Source: Tetrahymena elliotti 4EA
Taxonomy: Eukaryota; Ciliophora; Oligohymenophorea; Hymenostomatida; Tetrahymenidae
Direction: 5' to 3'
DNA: 64,000 nucleotides
NCBI GenBank assembly: GCA_000231825.2
Contig: JH720332.1
Coordinates: forward strand, 191,451 to 255,450
Shown here: piece after piece, positions 12,601-24,576 of the stretch
Numbering within the stretch: the first letter of the stretch is position 1
How the letters are laid out: every line of letters begins with the position of its first letter
Made by a program: the position numbers and the translations under genes
The notes under the pieces: generated by a model
Told to the model about the DNA's origin: nothing
The model's database searches: none
What the model saw: only the letters and a program-made list of their open reading frames with translations

Positions 12601-15270
12601 ATTAAATAACTATAATATACTCAAAATAACAACAGTAAATCCAACTAGGATAAAATAAAAATTAAACAAACATAAATTAAAAATAGATAGATATACAAGC
12701 ATCAAAAGAAATAAACTATCAAAGGTAGCTAGCTATCTCTTATCGCCATAGAATGTTTCACTGATAAAAATTAATTTGGTGGACAATAATTTATCAAAAA
12801 TTAATCAAGCAATATCATTATTTAAATCTAGCTTTCTTCTTTTCTATTTCCATCATTTTTCAAGTGGAATTACTTGCTAAATTTTTGAAAATATTTATTC
12901 ATTTGTTTTTAGATTTTCAAAATTAAAATCTTATTTAATTGCCCTTCATGTTTCTTGATAGAGTTTATTTTTAATCTGTTTTTCTCAATTTTAATTTTCT
13001 TGTTGAGTTACCAAACAAAAGTTTCACTAAAAATTGAGTAAATCTTTGATAAGCTTTTTAACGCAGATTAATTTCTTGTTCGATTAATTTTGTGGTAATC
13101 TTTTCAGTTCCTTTTTATGAACTTACCGAAAATAGAAAAACAATTTAAAAATATTTTTTAGCTTATTCACTCATCTTCAAGAAAATACAAATTTAATTTT
13201 TTCAAAAGAATTCTGCAAAATTTAAAAGTGCCAATTAGATTTAAATTTAAAAATTCTTTTATTTGATTAACTTTACTAGTAAAATACTAAAATACAACTA
13301 AATTCTAATCAAATTCTGATTTATCCCATATTAATTAGAGAAGCTTACACACAATATGTTTTAAAATCTAATTATCTTTTAATATCGGATACACAAACAA
13401 GTTACTTTTAAGTAATATTCAAAATAAATAGTCTTTAAATCTGATAACAAATTTATAATATTATACCAAAACAGCCTTTTTAATATTCAAAGTGTAATTT
13501 AGATTAAAATTAACTTTTCAAATAAATTCTTTTCAAAATTATTGAGCTTGATAAATAAACTGAAAATCTAGTAAAAAAAAGATTAATAAAAATAATCATT
13601 ATTTTTATTAATTTTACATTTTCTTTTAAATAAAAACTGTAATTGATTACACATTTCCCATGGCAATACCTTTTATTGAAACTAATTACACTTCAAAAAA
13701 ATTCTAAAATATGTATTTTTTAATGAATTTTTTACAAATTTAATAAATACAAAATTTAATATATTAAATTCATTTAATACATATTTAATTTAAATTCATG
13801 ATTCATGTAAATAGACATCATAAAGACTTTTTTCAATTTATTATTTAAATTCATTATAATCTATTTTAATTATTGATAAATAATTAAACTCACCCATAAA
13901 ACTGAACTTTTTGAGTGAGGTGGTTAAATTCTGACAATCATCATAATTGGGATTTAAGTAAAGAATTTAGATACCTCGCCTAAAATCAATACATAATTAT
14001 ATTCATAAATTTTATTGTTTTTTTTTTAAAATGATGGTTAACTTTCTTAATAATAATAATCGAAGATAAAAAAAGTTAATCAAAACTAACTATTAACTTG
14101 AATATTATAGAATCTTTCTTTCATATTATTAAAAAAAATTAACTTTATCTTATCTAAAATTTATGAATGTCTGTAAAATCTAGCTTTATCTGAACTATTA
14201 AGATTAAATTACTCCCATTTATAAAATATGCTATAAAATTTATTGCTATTTTTTTTCATCTTTAGTTCTTTTAGATCTTTCAGTTATTGCTAAATTTCTT
14301 ATTAAACTTCACCAAAATTTTTATGAGAATATTTCTTTTCATATTTAAATTAATTTAAAATATTTATATTTAAATTTAAACAATTACTAATTTTAAAGAT
14401 TGTTATTTATTAAGAAATTAAAATTTCAATATAATAAACTTCTTAATCTAAATACATCAATAACAAATTGGATAAAAAATAATGAGATGTTTGTCTAAAT
14501 TTAAATAAAAATATTTTAAACAAATATTTTGCTTATGCTATTGATTTATTTAACTATAATAATTTATTATGCCTCAAGCAAAAAATCAAATCAATAATTA
14601 AACAAATTCAATAATTTAAAATAATTCAAAAAAACTTTTTGTATTATATTTTCTTTAATTTCTTTAATAATTTTTGATGATTTATTTTATTCAAAATAAT
14701 ATTTATTTATCATCAAACTCGTTGAAATGGATAATTTAAATCCTTATAAAAACATTTGCAGATAAATTAATAAAGCTTAATATTATATTTAATTAATCAA
14801 AACAGAATCTAATTTTAGAACAACATAATCTTGCTACAATTTTGTTTTTGATAACTATTAATTGTGATTATCTTTAGTTTATCTTGTTTTGAGTTTGACA
14901 GTAAAAATATAATTTAATATGTAAATAGATTCATTTAAGTAATATCTTCCGATTGAGCAAATTAATTTTTAAACATAACTAAAACTCAATCTTTGAGAGA
15001 TTTCATTGTAAAACTTTAACAAAATTAAATTGTTTTTATTTAAGAAATATTAATAAACATATTTTTATGCAAGTTATGGCAGCATTTTTAATAAATCAGG
15101 TAAATGTTTCTTAATTTATCAATTTTGTTTTATTTATTATTAAAAAGATCAAAAATGAAAAAAAGGTTTTTTTTGAAAAAGGAATTGAGAAGTATTATAA
15201 AAAAATACACTGGAGTATGTAATTATAATAGTAAATAAAATAATAATTAGATAATGAAAATAATAATATT
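9620..15270. other. Long gene-poor region upstream of the PTB gene
   Basis: About 5.6 kb without a gene I can support. It is AT-rich with many T-runs, TTTG-type repeats near 10260 and 11460, and CTAT microsatellite stretches near 11176-11195 and 11285-11300. A hydrophobic frame at 10733-10945 (about 70 codons) and a minus frame at 10408-10590 are short and unlike known proteins, so I leave them uncalled. The part near 9620-10300 should carry the promoter and 5' UTR of the PTB-type gene. A noncoding RNA could be present but cannot be shown from sequence alone. Confidence 0.5.
11170..11310. repeat. CTAT microsatellite patches
   Basis: Two short runs of CTAT units (about 11176-11195 and 11285-11300) separated by pyrimidine-rich DNA. 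A complementary-type GATAGATA patch is near 12685. Low-complexity sequence only. Confidence 0.5.
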
Positions 15271-16430
15271 ATGAAGTAAAATATAGTGGTATAGTCTATG
15301 CAACGAATCTAAGGAAATAGAAAGCAAAGTCTAAATTTGGATGCTAAAATGCGAAGAAATTTCAATCATGAAATTCTTTTTAATAAGAGCAAAATGTCGT
15401 TTTAGCAAAGCAGATAAATCAATCTGCTTTATAAGATAACCAAAGCGAGAGGAAATTTAGACTGTTATCTGCTAAGAATAAACATAGAGCAGGAAACAGA
15501 TTTAATCCATTAAATAGCTCTATGTTTCTAATATCGGAATAGAAGCAGTAAGTAAGTAAATAAGTAAAACTTGACTGCCTTCGCTAGAAGCAAAATATAA
15601 ACACGATAAAGTGAAACTTCTTAGAGAGCTTAACTATTTACTTAGATTTGAGGCATAAGAATACTTCTGTCCATTATCAAGTGAAACTCATATCGGCATC
15701 CTAAAAGCCAAAAAGGATACAACATATATGATAGGGAGGCAGGTTTTAATGTTGGTCGTTGAAAAGATGATGCTACTTGTAAGAAATATAATAGAGATAG
15801 TTTTCTTTATGAGCTAAAGAGAAAATGATAGGAGGCTTGTCAAAAGCAGAGTTCAGGAAGAGAGATTATCTTCCACAGACACCCAGGTGTGACAGAGGAA
15901 CTGATTTTCCATCAACAGATTAAAGAGGAGCTATATCAGAGAAGCCTTAGAGATTTCAGAGTAAGAGGATAATTAATGACGACTTGCTAGAAACTGAAAG
16001 TCTTGCAAAGAGTGTTTCAGAGATACCGCAGAAACAACATAGAAATCTATTAGTTTATTTATGAGTTTTGTCTTTTTTGTGTGTTTTTTTTGGTTCTTTT
16101 TTGTTTTTTTATTTTTTTTTTTTAGAGAACATTTTTGAGATTCTGAGAGACAATTGCAATAATAAAGTATTTTTTTATCTATTGGTGTGTTTTTTTGGTT
16201 TTTTTGTTGTGGTTTTTTGTTTGTTCTTTGTTTTTTTTTTTAGTAGAGCTTTTTGAATGAAAGTGGTATCTGAGCAAATTGTCTTCTCTCAAAAAATAGC
16301 AAGTAGATCTTAGACCATCAAATATGAGCGTTCACGAACATTTCAAGAGAGTATTCAGGTAGTGCATTCCCAATTCCATAGAAAAAAATCAAAGCATTTT
16401 TTTGTTTTTTTTGTTTTGTTGGTGTTTTTT
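15271..16430 (+). pseudogene. GC-richer purine-rich tract: decayed or spliced coding sequence of unknown origin
   Basis: Composition changes sharply here: more G and A on the plus strand, fewer homopolymers, codon-like texture. Frames stay open in pieces but in different phases. One is 15271-15651 (126 aa from ATG). A second phase around 15585-15895 includes a protein-like segment (ELNYLLRFEAQEYFCPLSSE). A third at 15825-16067 (80 aa from ATG) contains KAEFRKRDYLPQTPRCDRG. A last frame begins near 16257. Two T/G-rich blocks (about 16062-16124 and 16169-16242) end in a long T run plus AG, like polypyrimidine-tract introns. No single splicing scheme keeps one frame, so either the gene is broken by frameshifts or the exons were not resolved. 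No domain recognised; a remnant of a mobile element or a foreign gene is possible. Confidence 0.35.
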
Positions 16431-16480
16431 TTTGTTTTTTGTTGTTTTTTTTTTGTTTTTTTTTGTTTTTTTTTTTTTTT
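16062..16480 (+). repeat. T/G low-complexity blocks
   Basis: Three blocks of T runs broken by single Gs lie at about 16062-16124, 16169-16242 and 16397-16480. They differ from the A/T-mixed spacers elsewhere. The first two end with at least eleven Ts followed by AG, the form of a 3' splice site; the third runs into plain T and then coding-poor DNA. Confidence 0.55.
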
Positions 16481-19400
16481 TGAAAATGAAAAAATAAGAA
16501 ATAAGTTTAAGATTAATTGATTATTGTGAAAAGTAGAGATTGTTTTGGGTTATTTTAAATTACTGATTAAACATGAAATAGACAAACAATTGACTTTAAT
16601 CAAAAAAAATATATTTGAAAAACTCATCAAAAATTAATCGAATTCCTCTTAAAGCAAAAACTAGTTAGTGAGTTACTTACTAGCCACAAAGCCAAGTGAG
16701 AATTTTATAATATCTGATATTGATTATAATAATTATTATAATCTTTATTCTATTGATTTCAAATAAATTTCATCATTTCATTCCATCAATCTATGTTTTA
16801 TGATGCAATCTATTAACTTACTGACATATCAATTCATTAAGTTGATACATACTTAGATAGATAATAATAATCATCATTTCTTTCTCTCTTTCTCACAAAA
16901 AATGTTTTCTTAAAAATTCATTCTATCCAATAAAAAACCCATGTTATTTAACCTTATTTATGAAATTAACAATTTATTTACTCATCTTTTACTGTATCTT
17001 CTAATTGCTTTGCATTTAAAAGAAAAAAGACATATTCAATGCTTTTAGTGGACACTCTGTTTGTTTTTCAAAATTGAAAAGGGAACAGCCAATTGGTTTA
17101 TGTTAAAAAGATTGAAAAATTTATCGAGAATAATGAAAATAATAACTTAAAGTTGAAATAACTTGATGCAAATGCATAAAATGTATATAAATCTAATCAT
17201 CGTACTCAGTTGGTACCATAAGAGTAATAGTAGAGCTTAAATATATTTCAGTTAAAATAAAAGAAGAAAATAAAAAGCAGTTTATAATGATTCGAGAATA
17301 GATAGAAAAAAAGAAATCGAGAGTATTATTATATTAATTAATCAATTGTATTAGTTTTTATTTAGAGTCCCCCTCCTACTTAAGATGAATTTTTGATAAA
17401 ATGATATTCCAAATCAAATGATTATTTTCTAGCTGAACTTTTTGTGAGTTAAGCTCTCTTTAATTTGCTTTGCTTAACATAAATAACACTTAAAATAACT
17501 TCTACTTTAACAAATGACCATAATTTTATTCTAAATAGTCTTTAACATGTCCAAGCTAACACAAAAGATCAAACAAGGCTAGCTAGTTATAAAACAAACA
17601 AAGAAATGCAATTTCCCAGCTAAAATTTGATTGATTGATTAACTATTTTAACACACAGTAAAAAGTGTTTGATTTGATCAAAAATCAAAAAGTATAAATA
17701 AACAACCTATCAACCAAGAAAGTCTTTTCGACTTGAAAAATAAAAGTTAATTTTATTCTACTAAACGAGAAAGATGAAGTCATATCCTAAAAATAGTGAT
17801 AACTCAGAGTTAATAAAATTTAATAGAATGAATACTTAACAATAAACTAAGCAATTAAAATAATCAACTCTGTTTGCGTTTGCATATTTTTGAATAAATA
17901 TAACATCCATCATAAATTTTAATACTTTTCGAATTCTTTTATTAATTACCATACAAATTTTAAACACTCTTATTTTTCAAATTGGTTTCGTTAACTTCGA
18001 CTTTATTATAATAGTCATAATTATTGTATTATTATAAGCTATTCTCTAAAAAATTTTACAGTCACTTATTTATTTTCTTTTTGTTAGATATTTCAATAAA
18101 ATATTTACATTCATTTCACATTTAATAAAATATTTCAATAAAAAGAGAACAATTATTTTGAATGCATTGATATTTGAATTTTTACCATTGAAGAACTAAA
18201 ATTTGATTTCTTCCTCTTTTAAGAGATGACAACGTAAAAAATTCATCATAAAGAGAATTCAAATTCTCTTAACTGATTCATCAAAAAACCATAAATAAAC
18301 GCCATCCAATCCTCAATTCATTTTTTAAAGGCTAGTAAAATAATTCTAGTTGATTTTGAATGAAAAAAATCCAATTAAATATATAGAAAACAAAATTATT
18401 ATTTGAAATGAAAAAGAACAATAGATTATTAATGAAAAAATGAATTTTCATCTTTAACTGCAAAGGAAAATGTTTTGTTCACATGTTTTTTATTTCTTTA
18501 ATAGCATGTGTATGATAAAGGAAAAGAACAGTTTGAATCGAATGTGAAAGGAAAATAGAAGGTTATTAAATTTAATAATAAATGCAAATTAAACTCAGTG
18601 TCTACTGTCCACATAATATACATGGCCAAAATGCATTCAATTATTCTTAGATTGAAAATTAACCACTTAATTTGCTTTGCTTGAAATATAAACAATTCAA
18701 GTGTCAGTAAAGATTGGCTTTTTCAACAAAAAAATTTCACTAGATTTATAAAACAACAAATATTTAGAACACCATTTAGAGGGAAAATATAGTATCAAGA
18801 ACTTTGAAATATTTTCTATTACTACATACTTTCTATTAGATTTTTCTATTTTGCTATCATTCTTAATTAAATAATAAAGACAATATTTTAATAATGTGTC
18901 ATTTAGAAACACAACAATTATTATAATAATTCCCTTAATTCTCTTCTTTTTTGCTAATTCATTCTATTCAAATTTATTTTGATAAAATATTTTACTTTTT
19001 ATGTAATTCGATAGTTCTTTTAAAGTTTTTACTGAATTCAAAAGAAAAAAATTTTGAATATTATTAATACTTCAATAGAAACCTGTTAAAAATTTTAGAT
19101 TACTTTAGATAATTCATACAGAGATTTCAAATAAATTCAAAATTTATCTCGAAATGTTCTTAAATATGTGTAAAAGCATAACGAAGAGTATTTGTTATGA
19201 ATAACAAAATGAATATAAATGAGAGGTTTATTTTCTTAATTATTCATTTAGGGTGTATGAACACTTGTTCTAACCATTAAAACTTTATGATTCATTAAAA
19301 TTTTTTTTTGTCTCATCTCATCATTTTGAAAAAACAATTAGATGAAATTAAAAATGAAGTCATTTAAAAGGTATTTCTTTGTTTTTATAACAATAAAAAA

Positions 19401-20615
19401 TATTTGGATGAAGTTAGAAAAAAAATTATATTGAATTTTTAAGGAAGTCTTAGAATTGAGACTATTGTTTGCTCTTACAAGGTTCAATAACATAAATAAC
19501 ACAGATAAAGTTTAACATTGGAAGAAGAGAAATGATGAAATAATAAAATAACTAAAGTCTATTAAATAGAAAAATATTTATTGCAAATGAATAAAAAAGA
19601 AAAAATGTATTTCTATTGATGATGTTTATTTAAAATTATTTCTTGAATTTATTTATATTTTTTATCATAATTATCTCTTTAATTGTTGTTACTAAGACAA
19701 GCTAATTTTTATCAATAATCACATCAGAAATTTGAATAATAAGGAAAGTTAAAAAATCAAAAATTAGCTCACAAAAAAATTAAATGATTTAATATGATAA
19801 AAGGGATAAGGTAATAAACATTAATAAAAAAATATAATTTATTTACTGATCTCCCTTCTAAAATAAATCATAAAATCTATATATTTTCAAGAAATAAAAT
19901 TTATTTCTTTAGAAGATACTTAATTCAAAATTATTTTTACAAAAACTCAAATTTTTTACATATAGCAATCAAATCCTTCTTCTTGTTCTAAAAATTTTCC
20001 TTCAATAATCATATTAGAAATTAGAACATAAACAATTTTTTGTTAATAAATCAAAAATAATTTTCTTGATAAAAAAAGAAGAAAAATATTTTATATTTAA
20101 AAGAGCTTTGTTTTAGATCTTATTTAATTCTTTAATTTATTTAATCACATTTAATTATAATAACAATTTAAATAATCTATTCTCAATTTAGAATCTTTTA
20201 ATTTATCTCAAAAAATTTCATTTTTAAATTAAAAATGCATACAAAATAAATTAAATTATATCTCAAATAATAAAAAGTCCCAAAACTAGTTTCATGAACT
20301 TAATTCTAAGAAATATTATCATTATTTTTGAATGAAAAATTAGAATAATATTATTACTATGCGTAAAATTTAAGTTTATTTTATGCTAATAAATATGTTT
20401 ATTTTTTAGTGGTGGAGGATACTTGATTTTAAATATGTATAAATAGTTTATCTTATACTCTTAATTTTTTTTTGTTTATTGAATTATTAAAGAAATTCAA
20501 TATAAGTCGATTTAGATAGATTTTAAAGAATATCTAAAAAGAAATTTCGATTAGGATTAAAACAAATATTATATTTATTCATCATAAATAAATCATTAGA
20601 TATATCAATATAATT
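16481..20615. other. Long gene-poor region
   Basis: About 4.1 kb of AT-rich DNA. Minus-strand frames at 18498-18695 and 18697-18912 are open, short and compositionally random, so I do not call them. I see no tRNA-like GC-rich cloverleaf and no long ciliate-code frame. The right end should contain the promoter of the gene starting at 20616. Confidence 0.5.
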
Positions 20616-22229
20616 ATGAAAAGAGCACTTTTTTAAATAGGAAATTTATTCAAGCAAAGAAGATTCTATCAAGCTTGCGGTTTAGGATTTAGTATTGCAG
20701 TAGCAAGATAATATTATCAAAATTATTCTATTGCATTTTGTGAATAGGAAGATGATTTGAAAAGAATTGATTAAAATTAAATAAATGAAGCTAATAAAGC
20801 TGACGATGGCGAATTGGAAAAGTTTTTCAAAAAGAATGATATCATACTTATTAATAAGTATTCAGATTTATCAGATATAATTGTACATCATAAGACACAA
20901 TCAGAATGTCTTGTTTTCTTACCAGGATGTTCTGAAGAGTCCATTTAGATTATACTCAAATCAATGTAAGATAAAAAGGAAAACAAAAAGACTAAATTCT
21001 ATGCATTTAAGCCTTCAAGGAATTATCTTAATAATGCTTTGCAAAAGCGTGAATAAGAAAAGGAGAAAGACTTATAGGAAAAACTAAATGGTGTAGAATT
21101 TTTTGGAATAAACAGCTTTGGTGATTTGAGATACTTTTCTTTGAATAAGAATTCATAAATAAATAATTTGAAGAACTGTTTAGGCAGAAATGTTAGCTAA
21201 TAAGCATACTTTTAAAGAATTATGAATTTCTTTCACCCTCCTAAAATTGTTGGAGAAAAAGATTATCCATAATTGATATAAAATATTAATGATTTAACAG
21301 ATGAAGATAGATTAATTATTAGCTACATCCCTGAAGAGAAAGTTTATGATGCAAATTTACCAAAATTTAGCACATTTGATTTGTATCGCTAAGGTAGAAT
21401 AAAAAACATTAGTCAATTAGAAAGCAGATTTAGAGATATTTCTTATGAATATATTGAAAAGAATACAAAATTTATTATTATTAGAAATCCTGACATAGCT
21501 TAGTCTTTATCTATTGGAAAAGATGACATTGGAGAAATCTATATTCTAAAGCGTACACAAAAATAAATGAATAATGAATCTAATTGGTTCTTCTAAGGAT
21601 AAGAGTATCTTTACAATAAAATCGAATGGGATCCAAATAATGACTCTGATATTTAACTCAATTAAAATCAAATCATAGAAAAACTCTACTAACGTAGTTT
21701 TAATTATGTTAATTCAGTTCACACCGACCTTGATTTGAATAATTTGCTCCAAACTGCTAATGAAAATGGTGTCAATAAATTCTTAATATATTACTCAGCA
21801 GAAGCCCTTGAAGTTGACTATGAATAAAAACTTACAAAAAAGCTTATCTCAGTTAAAAAGAACATCTAAGACTAAGATTTCTAAATTATTTTTACTAAAA
21901 ACCCTCTCTTATTGAAAAACTATTTCCGTATCATCCCTGATAAATATACTGACACAGTTCGTTTATTAGATTATTCTTCATAAGGTAAAAATCTTGATTA
22001 AAGATTACAAGACTGGACTACAGTGGCTATGTATTCACCCAATAACACTCGTGAGGTAGTTTCAAAAGAATAGTAAATCTCAAACGAATATTCTATCTAT
22101 CAAAAACAATCAGATGAAGCAATCAGATACAAGTATGAAGGAAAAATGACTAGAAATAGACTTAGTAATTTCGTCAAACAAAGCATTTCAAAAAGTAATT
22201 CATTCATTTCAATTCCTCATTATAAATGA
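20616..22229 (+). CDS. Unknown 537-aa protein with a mitochondrial-type N-terminus
   Basis: A single frame of 538 codons, intronless, ATG at 20616 and TGA at 22227-22229, with many in-frame TAA/TAG codons. The first 20 residues (MKRALFQIGNLFKQRRFYQA) are basic with no acidic residue, like a mitochondrial targeting peptide. A short segment after it contains ECLVFLPGCSEESIQIILKS, which resembles the beta-strand and active-site helix of a thioredoxin fold but lacks the CxxC pair. The rest is mixed alpha/beta with no domain I can name. The next frame downstream (22722-23300) has a true CPNC motif, so the pair may be related by duplication. A diverged copy of this gene's 21626-21805 segment lies at about 24402-24576. 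Confidence 0.75.
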
Positions 22230-22721
22230 GAAAATTGCATTTAACATATTTTTAATGAGAAAATAAAATTTTCATTTTTCTAAATTATTAAAGCAATTAA
22301 GCTTAAAGTGCTTTTAAAATATCAAAATTATGTTAAGTGGTTTTAACAATATATAAAGAAATGCTTAGAAATTCTAATAACAAATTAAAAATTATTTGAC
22401 TTAGATTACAATTCAAAATTTTTTAGCATTAAAATTTCATTTATTTCAACATTCTTTTTAAAAGAAATGTGACTAATAGAAATATTTTATCATTTAAATT
22501 TCATTTATTTAAAAATATTTTTTAATAGAAATTTGGCTTAGATGGCAAATTAAATATTTTTAACAAAATTTTTTTCTGTAATAAATTCTTTCATGTATTT
22601 TTTTTTAGATATTGAAAAGCTTTAACTAATAAAATAAATCTATTAAAAATTGTCGAGAATTAATTCAGACAAAAGATAAAGAGAATTTATTTTTAATAAT
22701 TTAAAACCTTTAAATAATTGA
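22230..22721. other. Spacer between the 537-aa gene and the thioredoxin-like frame
   Basis: About 490 nt, AT-rich, with several TGA triplets in the frame of the downstream thioredoxin-like exon. It probably includes the first exon and intron of that gene, but I could not fix a start codon that splices in the right phase. Confidence 0.4.
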
Positions 22722-23300
22722 TTTATTGATAAAAAAATATTAATATTTGCAGTTTTTTATAATAAATTTAAGTTGAAAATTTAAATAAAATTAGGAGAAT
22801 AGTAGTATTATGAATCAGATAGCTTATCTTAGAAATATTCTAGCAGATACTTAAATGCAGCAAACTTTTATAAAGAAATATTGTAAAATAATAGTGATGA
22901 TATTAGTTTGGTTTACTTTTATAAACCAGGATGTCCAAATTGCTATGCTATGCACAAAGCCCTAGAAAAGTTTGTATCGGATTTAGAAACTATGAAGGAA
23001 AATATTAACCAATATGAAAAAGGTTTGAAAGAATATTAAAGTTATGATGATAACTTAATTAATTAATACAATCTTCACAACTTTACTAATCTTAAGAATA
23101 TAAAAGTTTACAGATATAACATATATAATGAATGTAAAGAATTCCCTTCACCCAGTGCTTCTCCTCTTGTCTTCCTATTCACCAAAAATAATAGATATAA
23201 ACCCTTCCAAACTGATATGTTGAAAGATAGAGTCAACATAAATGACTAAGAAAAAGTATCTAGATACTTATTTAAAAAAATTGATTTATTAAATTTATGA
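22722..23300 (+). CDS. Thioredoxin-fold protein with a CPNC motif (start not resolved)
   Basis: A frame of 193 codons is open from just after the TGA at 22719-22721 to the TGA at 23298-23300. It contains SLVYFYKPGCPNCYAMHKAL, the beta-strand plus CxxC active-site helix of the thioredoxin superfamily, with CPNC at about 22932-22943. Further on SPSASPLVFLF resembles the strand carrying the cis-proline region (a Pro at the expected place). It likely acts as a thiol oxidoreductase or redox-related protein. No ATG lies at the beginning of the frame, so an upstream exon is probable; candidate acceptors are near 22755 and 22795. An ATG at 22810 begins a different frame and would skip the CxxC motif. 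Confidence 0.6.
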
Positions 23301-24000
23301 TTTCAAATTCTAAGTAAGCTTTTATTTTGTGTTTCTTATACCTTTTAAAATTGTAATTTTAAAGAATTTTTAATAAAAAAAAAATATTTTATTCCAAATA
23401 ATTGTCAATAAAACCTAAAATGGCTGTCTTACTCAACAAATTTATATCAAAAAAGAATACTTTTTAAAATTTTTAAGGAAGTTAAATTGTTTTTAGTTCA
23501 CAAGGATTATTTAACTGTTTAAACTCAATAATTTTAACTTTCATAATCTGATCTTTAAAACTTGCTTTCATGACTATCAATAAAAACATTTTTCAAATAA
23601 CAAATTTATGCAAATGGTTTAAGAAATAATATATTTATTCTTTAACTTTATCTTTATTTTAATCTTATTGTTTTTCACTTGTTATATTATAAAAAATTGC
23701 TTATCATAAATAGGTTTTTGGATCTAAAATAAAATATGCTATCAGGTTCTATATCAATAAATATCATACCCTTTACTGATAATGCTAATATTAATAAAAT
23801 TAATAACGAATGAATAAATTATCCTTAATATATTAAGTATTATTTTTCTTATCTTAATTACATACTATCTATCTTGTGTAAAGAAGATAATAAATTTTTT
23901 TATTATTATTATTTAATTTTTCTGTTTATTTCTGAATAAAAATATTTTTATTTAATTAAAATTTATTAATAATAATTTTTTATAATCATTTGATATTCAT
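23301..24000. other. Spacer, no gene seen
   Basis: About 700 nt of AT-rich DNA between the thioredoxin-like gene and the 3' end of a small minus-strand coding remnant. No supported feature. Confidence 0.5.
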
Positions 24001-24345
24001 TCAGATTCCATTCACTTGAATAGAATCATTAATTTTTATTTGATCTTCAGGTTTTTGAGAAAATTATAAAAAATTATTATTCTTTATAAATAAAAAAACA
24101 TTAGAAAAAAAGTAAAAAATTGATTCTAATAAAAATAAGGATTACCTTCCTAAAATTGAAAAACTTTTTATTTGTACTAATGAATTTAAATCTTAAATAA
24201 ATTCATTTTCTGGACAAATTATTAGTCTTTATTTATTAATTCTTACAAATATGTTTAAATCTGAATTAAAATCATCGTCATCAACAACATATTTATTACC
24301 AAAACAAAATTTTTTGATTTTTAATATATCTCTAAAATATTTTAA
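24001..24345 (-). pseudogene. Minus-strand coding remnant or small partial gene
   Basis: Two stretches read as protein on the minus strand. One, about 24345 down to 24146, gives an acidic/lysine-rich segment (KKFCFGNKYVVDDDDFNSDL) that ends at a possible GT donor. The other, about 24085 to the TGA at 24001-24003, ends QKPEDQIKINDSIQVNGI. I could not find a start, and the phase across the presumed intron does not match cleanly. The upstream side resembles a second copy near 26372-26425 (shared pattern ILK-x-K-x-F-x-F-x-KY on the same strand). It may be a gene fragment left by duplication. No domain recognised. Confidence 0.35.
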
Positions 24346-24401
24346 TTAAATATTATTGACAATATCTTCAAAAAAGAAAAGAATAAGAACAAACATTTTA
24401 A

Positions 24402-24576
24402 TGAGTTGGGTCCACACAATCTCTCAGATATAAAACTCAATTAGAATCAAATCATAGAAAAACTTTATCAATCAGGTTTTACTTATGTTAATTTAGTTCA
24501 AACTGACCTTGCTTTCTTTTACTCCAAAGTGCTAATGAAAATGGTGTCAATAAATCTTTTATTTGTTACTGCAGAG
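24402..24576 (+). pseudogene. Duplicated fragment of the 537-aa gene
   Basis: This stretch aligns with 21626-21805 of the 537-aa gene: shared runs include AATCAAATCATAGAAAAACT, TATGTTAAT and GCTAATGAAAATGGTGTCAA. An internal deletion shifts the frame relative to the parent. The fragment joins directly, in an open frame, to the ubiquitin-like reading frame that follows, so its ATGs at 24535 and 24541 may now serve as the start of that gene. Confidence 0.7.

Noticed and set aside
15721..15900. Nuclear copy of mitochondrial DNA (TGA read as Trp)
   Set aside because: Reading TGA as Trp joins two segments, but in-frame TAG would then be a stop, and the GC content is higher than expected for a ciliate mitochondrial genome.
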